In this document: one piece after another, positions 49,820 to 55,732 of the stretch
Layout of the letters: each line of letters begins with the position of its first letter
How positions within the stretch are numbered: position 1 is the stretch's first letter
IMG/VR virus record: IMGVR_UViG_3300021959_000051
Location: 1-55,732 of that record
Origin: a virus
Strand: one strand, 5' to 3'
Length of the DNA: 55,732 bases
Made by a program: the position numbers and the translations under genes
Notes under the pieces: model-generated
What the model was told of the DNA's origin: nothing
Seen by the model: only the letters and a program-made list of their open reading frames with translations
Databases searched by the model: none

Positions 49820-52618
49820 TTAACTTCCTGCGCCATAGAGTGTCTTTATAGCTGATCCAGCTGAGTTATAAATTATTAAAGATACAGCAGATTTTAGTTC
49901 AGAGCTACCAACAGCATCAGCTGCAATCATTGCTGTTGAGACTTGTGCTTGAGATACAACTCCGGAGGTGTTTGTTGTTAAAACTCTATCAGCGGTAGTC
50001 ATACCTCCAAGTTTAATAGGTACATGAGAAGCTAACCCAAGAGTAACTCCGTCACTTGCAGCCTTTAAGAATTCTCTAAGTGATCCTGCTTTCATGTATT
50101 GGTATGAAACTGTAGCGCCTTCAGATCCATCAGTCAAGATAGAAGATGCTGATGAAACAGTATGATACATAAGTTCTTCACCGGCGTCATTGTGCCCCGA
50201 CATACTCAACATAGCTGAAGTTACAACAGATGGACTCTTATCTGCATTTCTAATATTAAAATTTGCAATGGTATCAGAATCACTAACTTGAACTGAGCTG
50301 GTTGGTCTAAAATATATACGAGGTGAGTTGTTATACCCTTGAATAGATTTAACATCTGTAATATCAGAATCTAAATGAAAAGTAGTACCACTTAAGTTAA
50401 TATTATTACCAGCAGCATATGTTGTGTCTGTAGAAGTAATGGTAATATCATCACCAGATCTAGTTATAGTGCTTGCACCAGCGCCTGTAAATGTTACAGT
50501 TTGATTTGAATATACTGGAGCAGAACCTCCTGTACCACTTGCAGCGATATTCCAGCTAGCATAATTATCATAAGTATTTTTAATAGATACGGCACCACTT
50601 GATACTGTAAAGTCATTTGTATTAAATGAGGCAATACCTTTGTTAGTGGTTGAGGCATCTTCTCCTTTGATAGTTGAGCCATCAAAGTCAATACCTTGAC
50701 CAGCAGTCATTGCTGTTAGAATAGATGTCGCTGTAGGACCTGTGTATGTTATTAATCCAGAAGTATTATTATATGAAACACTTCCTAAGTTAGAGGAAGA
50801 TACAGAAAGCTGTCCAGGAACATCTGTTAGTCTTGCAATCGTGCCTGCATTAACTCCAGAGAATTCCCATTTATCATTAAGCTCGTTAAATTGTAAAATA
50901 GCATTAGCTTGATCACCTCGCTCTATTTCGATTCCAGATCTAAGCGAAGTTGCTGGGGTGCCTGTTTGACCGCTATTGAGAACCATAATGTTATCTTCAA
51001 TAGTCATTTCAGCAGTATTTAAAGTAGTAGTGGTTCCACTAACAGTTAGGTTACCCGTTACAACCAGGTTTTGAGGAACAGTAATATCGTCCGCCAGTAC
51101 AACATCTAATGTACCGTCTACATCTTGATAGGCAACAGAAACTCCTGTCTCAGTGTTGCCAGTAAACATTGCTCCGACTACGTCTTGAATCTTTTCCGGG
51201 TTTAGTCTAATAATACCATTTGAACTGTCACCTAAAAATGAGCTATCAGTTAGATCACTAAACACCACTGCTCTGCTCATATTACCAAGAGTACCTAGCT
51301 GCCAGTAATCTAGATCTTCTCTCCACAGAAGCTGTGCACTATCTGCAGTACCACGATCTACAATAAAACCAGCATTACTGACTGGATTACCAGTTGTACC
51401 TGATAGAACTTCTAAGAACTGAGCTGCGTTAGTAGTTGTACCACTTACAGTAAAGTTACCAGTAACTGTAAAGTTACCTCCAGCTGAAATATCATTTGTT
51501 ACTGTTAGATCATTTCCAATAGTAACATCATTAGGAAGTCCAATAGTAGCAGAAGATCCTTCGCCTGGAGTGTGAGTAACCTCTACTTCATTAGAGGTAC
51601 CAGTGATACCTGACATATAGTTACCAGCAGTCTCTGTTCCAAGAATAACACCGTTGTCTTTAATTGTTACATTACCACCAGTAACTAAGAAATTAGATGT
51701 ATCAAATTTAGCAACACCTAGACTTGAACTAGTCGCAGTTTCTGCTGCTATGGCTATTTGATTATTAGTTACTGTAGTATCGATAGCAGAACCAGCTGCA
51801 AAGGTAATTGTATCGCCTAACGTTACATCATCTGTAACTCCAGCAGACGCTGCAATCTTAAACGCTCTACCAGTTGATGTTACGATGCCACCTATGTTAA
51901 CATCACCATCTACTACAACATTATCTCTAAACTCTGCACTATCTGTGACTGTTAACAGACCATCAATAGTAGTATTGTCTAGTGTTGTAACACCATCTAC
52001 ATCGAGATTACCAGTAATAGATGCACTATCAGCTGCTAACCTATCTACAAAGGCTGTACCGTCTAGATATAGATGCTGCCATTGTTGAGTTGTACTACCA
52101 AGATTATATGTATCGTCTGTATTAGGAATAATATGAGAATTAACATCAGCATTGAATACAACATTGTCAGTACTAGCATCACCTAGATTAATATTAGAGT
52201 TTGTACCAGCTTTAAATGTTACTTCACCGTCTACAATAAGAGTACCACCCATTGTGGTATTTCCTGTGACGTTTAGGTTGGTGTTAATATTTACAGAACC
52301 ATCAACAACTATATTGCTTTTAAATTCAGCACTATCGGTTACAGTTAATTCATCTCCTAGAAAGGTATGAGAGTTAACTTTAAGGTTGCCTTTAATAACA
52401 TTACTAGCTGCAGAGTCTCTCATATGAAGCTTAGCAGAGTTTATTAATGTATTATTAATAGAGTCTAATCTAGTATCTACTTCGTTAATAGCTCCAACTA
52501 TATCTGAGTCTTGAGTAGTGGATAAAGCTCCTCTCCACCCTACGTCACGAGAGATGATATTAACCTTTTCTTGAAAGGTCTTTACTGTATCGCTAATATT
52601 TACAATCTGCTTTGGCAT
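49820..52618 (-). CDS. Large tail fibre/baseplate structural protein (932 residues)
   Basis: Starts MPKQIVNISDTVKTFQEKVN and has DVGWRGALSTTQDSDIVGAI followed by a coiled-coil stretch, then repeated beta-solenoid phrases (GNLNVTGNTTMGGTLIVDGE-type, NLVVTGNLTVSGTTTTLNTA, LSSSNLGSVSY). These fit fibre shaft proteins of marine T4-like phages. The C-terminus (AVGSSELKSAVSLIIYNSAG, KTLYGAGS) is a small end domain. No S74 domain. Probably a fibre linking the baseplate to distal adhesins. Expressed with the upstream 73-residue ORF. Confidence 0.8.
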   Translation of the reverse strand: MPKQIVNISDTVKTFQEKVNIISRDVGWRGALSTTQDSDIVGAINEVDTRLDSINNTLINSAKLHMRDSAASNVIKGNLKVNSHTFLGDELTVTDSAEFKSNIVVDGSVNINTNLNVTGNTTMGGTLIVDGEVTFKAGTNSNINLGDASTDNVVFNADVNSHIIPNTDDTYNLGSTTQQWQHLYLDGTAFVDRLAADSASITGNLDVDGVTTLDNTTIDGLLTVTDSAEFRDNVVVDGDVNIGGIVTSTGRAFKIAASAGVTDDVTLGDTITFAAGSAIDTTVTNNQIAIAAETATSSSLGVAKFDTSNFLVTGGNVTIKDNGVILGTETAGNYMSGITGTSNEVEVTHTPGEGSSATIGLPNDVTIGNDLTVTNDISAGGNFTVTGNFTVSGTTTNAAQFLEVLSGTTGNPVSNAGFIVDRGTADSAQLLWREDLDYWQLGTLGNMSRAVVFSDLTDSSFLGDSSNGIIRLNPEKIQDVVGAMFTGNTETGVSVAYQDVDGTLDVVLADDITVPQNLVVTGNLTVSGTTTTLNTAEMTIEDNIMVLNSGQTGTPATSLRSGIEIERGDQANAILQFNELNDKWEFSGVNAGTIARLTDVPGQLSVSSSNLGSVSYNNTSGLITYTGPTATSILTAMTAGQGIDFDGSTIKGEDASTTNKGIASFNTNDFTVSSGAVSIKNTYDNYASWNIAASGTGGSAPVYSNQTVTFTGAGASTITRSGDDITITSTDTTYAAGNNINLSGTTFHLDSDITDVKSIQGYNNSPRIYFRPTSSVQVSDSDTIANFNIRNADKSPSVVTSAMLSMSGHNDAGEELMYHTVSSASSILTDGSEGATVSYQYMKAGSLREFLKAASDGVTLGLASHVPIKLGGMTTADRVLTTNTSGVVSQAQVSTAMIAADAVGSSELKSAVSLIIYNSAGSAIKTLYGAGS

Positions 52619-52620
52619 CT

Positions 52621-52842
52621 CTATTTCTCTACTAGTTTGGTCAGTAAATCTTTTATATCACTCATATCATTCTTTAATTGATCTACATCAGATTTTAGTT
52701 GTTGTTGCTCCTGCTGCTGCAATCGCCAATTATATTTTCGAGTTCTAGCTAAGTCACTCTCAGATCTATTTATATTAATAACAGCACCAGTTTTTTTATC
52801 TCTTATAAGATCTGTATGCCCTTCAACTTTTAAATGATTCAT
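52621..52842 (-). CDS. Small coiled-coil protein, conserved in marine T4-like phages
   Basis: A 73-residue protein: MNHLKVEGHTDLIRDKKTGA, VININRSESDLARTRKYNWR, then a Gln/Leu/Lys coiled coil ending KDLLTKLVEK. The N-terminal 'HLKVEGH..LIRD..TGA' phrase recurs in small proteins next to baseplate genes of marine myoviruses. Located 2 bases after the large partial gene and 3 bases before the 932-residue fibre gene. Function unknown. Confidence 0.72.
   Translation of the reverse strand: MNHLKVEGHTDLIRDKKTGAVININRSESDLARTRKYNWRLQQQEQQQLKSDVDQLKNDMSDIKDLLTKLVEK
52767..52774 (-). promoter_or_regulatory. Possible internal T4-type late promoter
   Basis: Exact TATAAATA on the minus strand inside the 73-residue ORF, 149 bases upstream of the 932-residue fibre gene start. 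May be a chance match, since one to a few copies are expected at random in AT-rich DNA, but orientation fits. Confidence 0.4.
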
Positions 52843-52843
52843 A

Positions 52844-55732
52844 TTAAACCGTTAATGCTATAATTCTTAAATCGCCAAAGCGAGTAGTCTTTGCGCTATT
52901 GGTAGATTTCATAACTATTTTAACTTGGAATTGATCGAAGTCATCTAAATGACCTCCTATTCCTCCAGGTAAGAATCTATAATCTCTATAGATAGTTGGA
53001 TTATCATCTGAAGGCATATCTGTTTCCGGAGCAATCAAAACAAAGTCATTATCAAGTAATCTACCACCGCTATTAGTTCTATAGTAAACATCGAAAGATG
53101 CAGCTGATGGCTTGTTAGCAGCTAACATAATTTTTAGACCCTTAGCTTTTTCAGCTAGAGTAACCGGTCTTGTAAGATGTTTAGCTAATGTAGACCCTCC
53201 TCGAGCACTTGTTTCTACAACAGTATTCAATGCATTGTTATTATCAATTCTATTGTGTATTGTAGCTACAGATGTTCTTTGAAGATCAATTACTGGGGAT
53301 ACCTTATCGGATACAGAAGTAAAGTCTAGTTTAAATGTACCAGACCTTTCTCCGGCTGATAATTTAACTGTATCATTAGCTTTAGTAGCAAGTATCTTAG
53401 GAGTTTGGAAGTAAATATTTCTGTTGATTGGATAAGAAGTATAAGATGTCTCTTTTTGATAAGCTGTTTGATTACTTGAACCAAGAGATTTTCCAGACGT
53501 TAGCTTTGCACTTAAAGATATGTTAGTAAGAGGTGGTAGTATATTTTCTACTTTTACCATCATAGTCTCAAACATGTTCTGCCGTTCAATAGTAAAGTTA
53601 CCTCCTCCAATAGTAGAAGAAGTAGCAGTTGATCCTGCTGTAAATGTAAAGTTATCACCGTCAATAGCTACTACTGTTCTTCTAGTAGGAGTCGACCCTT
53701 GGAAGTTAATACTATCCGCTGGAATACCACCTGTAGAAGCAGCACCTAAGATTTTTACAACATCTCCGATCTGCAGTCCATGATCTGGAAGATGTACAGA
53801 AACTGTAGCACTATTATTTGTAGTTGTAAGAGCATTAGATACATTAACCATAGCAGGAGAACTATTCTCAATAATAGCTGAACCAGTTGTATTAAACTGT
53901 GCTCTCATCAGTTCGAAAGTAAGATCTTTTGTTTGATCCGGCTCCCAAGTTCTAGCGTTTTGAGATTTAAATAATGAACCCAAAGTAGCCTGTTTAGTTA
54001 ATCTTCTCTCTGTAGATCCTAATAAGAATTCTCCAGCTTCTGCTACGAACACTTCATACTCATTAGAATCAGAAAGAAGTACTATAGCGTACTCTTCATT
54101 ACCTGATAAGTAGACAGGCTCTTCTAATGTAAAAGTAGTAACCGCTGTACCATCATCAGATACTGTAATAGCAGAAGGAGATTTGAATAAGGTAGATCCT
54201 GGTACAATTGCATCTGCAGATGGGTGACCGTTTACCATAGGTCTAAGTTGAGCTACAACTGGTACTGCTCCGGTTAAAGGTTTAGATTTAAATCTAACTT
54301 TAATAGATGTGATAAACACCCCTTCAAGATCTTCTACAAGGAAGGACTGAGCTAGAGGATCTTTACCTCTTCTTCGAGTCTCAACTGAAACTCCGGTAGA
54401 TACTCGAGTTGTTGAAACACCAAGGTCTACAATCCTAGTAGAGAGTACTGTTTGCTGTCTATGTATAGTAATACCTTGAGCAAAGTATTTAGCATCTGCA
54501 ATAGAAGTACAAGCGTCTTCATCATTTATTGATATGTCAAGAAGACTAAAAGTACGATCACCTGCAGCAAATTTAATTGCATCTGTGTGAGGTAAGAAGA
54601 AAGATCCAGCTAAAGATCCATCTGCTTCTGTAACCAGTGATGCTGTAGGTCCATCTGGATGCTCTGTTATATTGTTGTAACCTGTAGAATAATCTGAATC
54701 AAGAGTAGATATGCGTCTGAAAGTTTCTTTCTTTACCCAGCTAGCTACACTTTTATTAGAGAAGAATGGAAAATGTCTTGTACTTGGTTTTAGTCCTTGA
54801 GCTTTGAAAAAGATCTTTCTAGTGCGCATGAAAGGAATAAAGGTACGGTTGACTTCTACACCTTCTTCATCAATAAATTCTGTCTTAGTTCTTAGCCCTT
54901 CAACCTTAACGGATGTATCATTTCTAAACAAAGGAGTAGTAGTTGTGTTACCGTCTCTTACAGCATTAGCTGTATCTCGTTGAGTAGCTCCTACTAAAGT
55001 ATCTCCTAATTGATCTCCAAGCGAAATATTTTCAGCACCTGACCAGTTAAAACTCCAATCATCCCAAACTTGTCCGCGAATATTACCCTGCTCAAATCCT
55101 CCGTCTACTACAATAGGATCTGTAAATGCTGTTTCAAACCATTCATCAGATGCAGGTGAAAGCTCCATAAAGCCTCTTTTCTGAACAACAGCAAATGGGT
55201 TAACATTTTCAAAACCTGTTACATAATCATTTTTTAGATAACTGATCTCATCATGCTTTAGAATTATGTTGTCCCCAAATCTCCTTACGTTTGAGTTACC
55301 TGAATTGTCACTATCATAATAGAGTTTAACATTTCTGTTAGTGAAAGAAGGACGTAGCTGTTTGCGGGATGGGTCAATAGCTGCTCTATAATCTAGAGAG
55401 TTAACAAAGGATCTAGATTGGTCTTTAAAGTTATCTACAAAGAAACCAGACTTACTTCTACTTAATCCAGCAGAATCAAACACATCCATTTGAGATGTTT
55501 CTAACTCAAGTAGGGTTAGGGCTGTAGTTTCTTCTAAGCTAGATACTCGCTGCTCTAGCTTACCAATGTCTGCCATTGTAAAGCGCTTATATCTGAGCAT
55601 CTCAGACTGTAAATCATTGTCATCAACAACATATGGATTCATTGTTACGTTAAATAAATCCAGAGAATTTTCAGGTGATTTAGGAAGCTTAGGTTGTACT
55701 GCAGCTGCACCTAATTCTACAGAAATATTACT
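52844..55732 (-). CDS. Large baseplate/tail structural protein, DUF4815-like (N-terminus outside window)
   Basis: Partial protein. The frame is open for 30 codons upstream of the first in-window ATG (55642) to the window edge with no stop, reading on from ELGAAAVQPKLPKSPENSL, so at least 962 residues are present and the true start lies beyond 55732. The text resembles marine T4-like baseplate/tail proteins of the DUF4815 kind (DSNEYEVFVAEAGEFLLGST; DPLAQSFLVEDLEGVFITSI). It is followed by the 73-residue ORF. Exact T4 equivalence is not clear. Confidence 0.78.
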   Translation of the reverse strand, partial: SNISVELGAAAVQPKLPKSPENSLDLFNVTMNPYVVDDNDLQSEMLRYKRFTMADIGKLEQRVSSLEETTALTLLELETSQMDVFDSAGLSRSKSGFFVDNFKDQSRSFVNSLDYRAAIDPSRKQLRPSFTNRNVKLYYDSDNSGNSNVRRFGDNIILKHDEISYLKNDYVTGFENVNPFAVVQKRGFMELSPASDEWFETAFTDPIVVDGGFEQGNIRGQVWDDWSFNWSGAENISLGDQLGDTLVGATQRDTANAVRDGNTTTTPLFRNDTSVKVEGLRTKTEFIDEEGVEVNRTFIPFMRTRKIFFKAQGLKPSTRHFPFFSNKSVASWVKKETFRRISTLDSDYSTGYNNITEHPDGPTASLVTEADGSLAGSFFLPHTDAIKFAAGDRTFSLLDISINDEDACTSIADAKYFAQGITIHRQQTVLSTRIVDLGVSTTRVSTGVSVETRRRGKDPLAQSFLVEDLEGVFITSIKVRFKSKPLTGAVPVVAQLRPMVNGHPSADAIVPGSTLFKSPSAITVSDDGTAVTTFTLEEPVYLSGNEEYAIVLLSDSNEYEVFVAEAGEFLLGSTERRLTKQATLGSLFKSQNARTWEPDQTKDLTFELMRAQFNTTGSAIIENSSPAMVNVSNALTTTNNSATVSVHLPDHGLQIGDVVKILGAASTGGIPADSINFQGSTPTRRTVVAIDGDNFTFTAGSTATSSTIGGGNFTIERQNMFETMMVKVENILPPLTNISLSAKLTSGKSLGSSNQTAYQKETSYTSYPINRNIYFQTPKILATKANDTVKLSAGERSGTFKLDFTSVSDKVSPVIDLQRTSVATIHNRIDNNNALNTVVETSARGGSTLAKHLTRPVTLAEKAKGLKIMLAANKPSAASFDVYYRTNSGGRLLDNDFVLIAPETDMPSDDNPTIYRDYRFLPGGIGGHLDDFDQFQVKIVMKSTNSAKTTRFGDLRIIALTV

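Overview
This window is part of the late region of a T4-like marine myovirus. Tail-sheath, terminase and MuF-free T4-type head genes occur in the order gp23-gp22-gp21-gp67-gp20-gp19-gp18-gp17-gp16-gp15-gp14-gp13. That is the arrangement seen in cyanophages and other marine T4-like phages (Kyanoviridae / pelagimyophage type). The DNA is AT-rich, genes are tightly packed, and nearly all lie on the minus strand. The host cannot be told from the sequence: there is no photosynthesis gene, tRNA or host-derived marker. Both window edges cut genes. The major capsid protein runs off the left edge (its C-terminus is missing), and a large baseplate/tail protein runs off the right edge (its N-terminus is missing).

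Layout, left to right. (1) 1-12130: the conserved head, tail-tube/sheath, terminase and neck module. (2) 12169-15753: small virion-type proteins, two with cupredoxin-like copper-site motifs, plus a 669-residue spike-like protein. (3) 15780-19626: a cassette behind a near-perfect sigma70 promoter, holding a GT9-type glycosyltransferase, a DUF6165 protein, a sulfotransferase, a GT4-type glycosyltransferase, a DUF6447-like protein and an FkbM methyltransferase. (4) 19684-38756: the adhesin region. It has a tail-assembly-chaperone-like protein, a glycine-rich tip-like adhesin, two giant fibres of 2334 and 2018 residues built of 14- and 17-residue beta-helix-type repeats (the second ends in an S74 autocleaving chaperone), a DxD glycosyltransferase, and a nucleotidyltransferase-cupin fusion. 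(5) 38865-48855: an unusual glycan/peptide-modification island. It contains two radical SAM systems (one split into separate core and twitch/SPASM ORFs), a GT9-like protein, a minimal kinase-like protein, two SGNH hydrolases, a NodU-type carbamoyltransferase, three DxD glycosyltransferases on the plus strand, and a methyltransferase. (6) 48864-55732: further virion structural and fibre/baseplate proteins.

Regulation. I see nine exact copies of the T4 late promoter octamer TATAAATA, all reading on the minus strand. Seven lie at gene junctions, including over the last bases of an upstream gene; the other two lie inside coding sequence (one in a divergent gene, one in a small upstream ORF). The carbamoyltransferase operon has one, so it is probably expressed with the virion genes. 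The GT9/sulfotransferase/FkbM cassette instead has a host-type sigma70 promoter. My reading is two layers of surface chemistry: an early one acting on the host envelope, and a late one that may modify virion proteins such as the giant fibres. This is inference. Many genes are coupled by TAATG or ATGA-type stop/start overlaps.

No intergenic stretch exceeds about 110 bases. I saw no tRNA, integrase, insertion sequence, homing endonuclease or CRISPR array.
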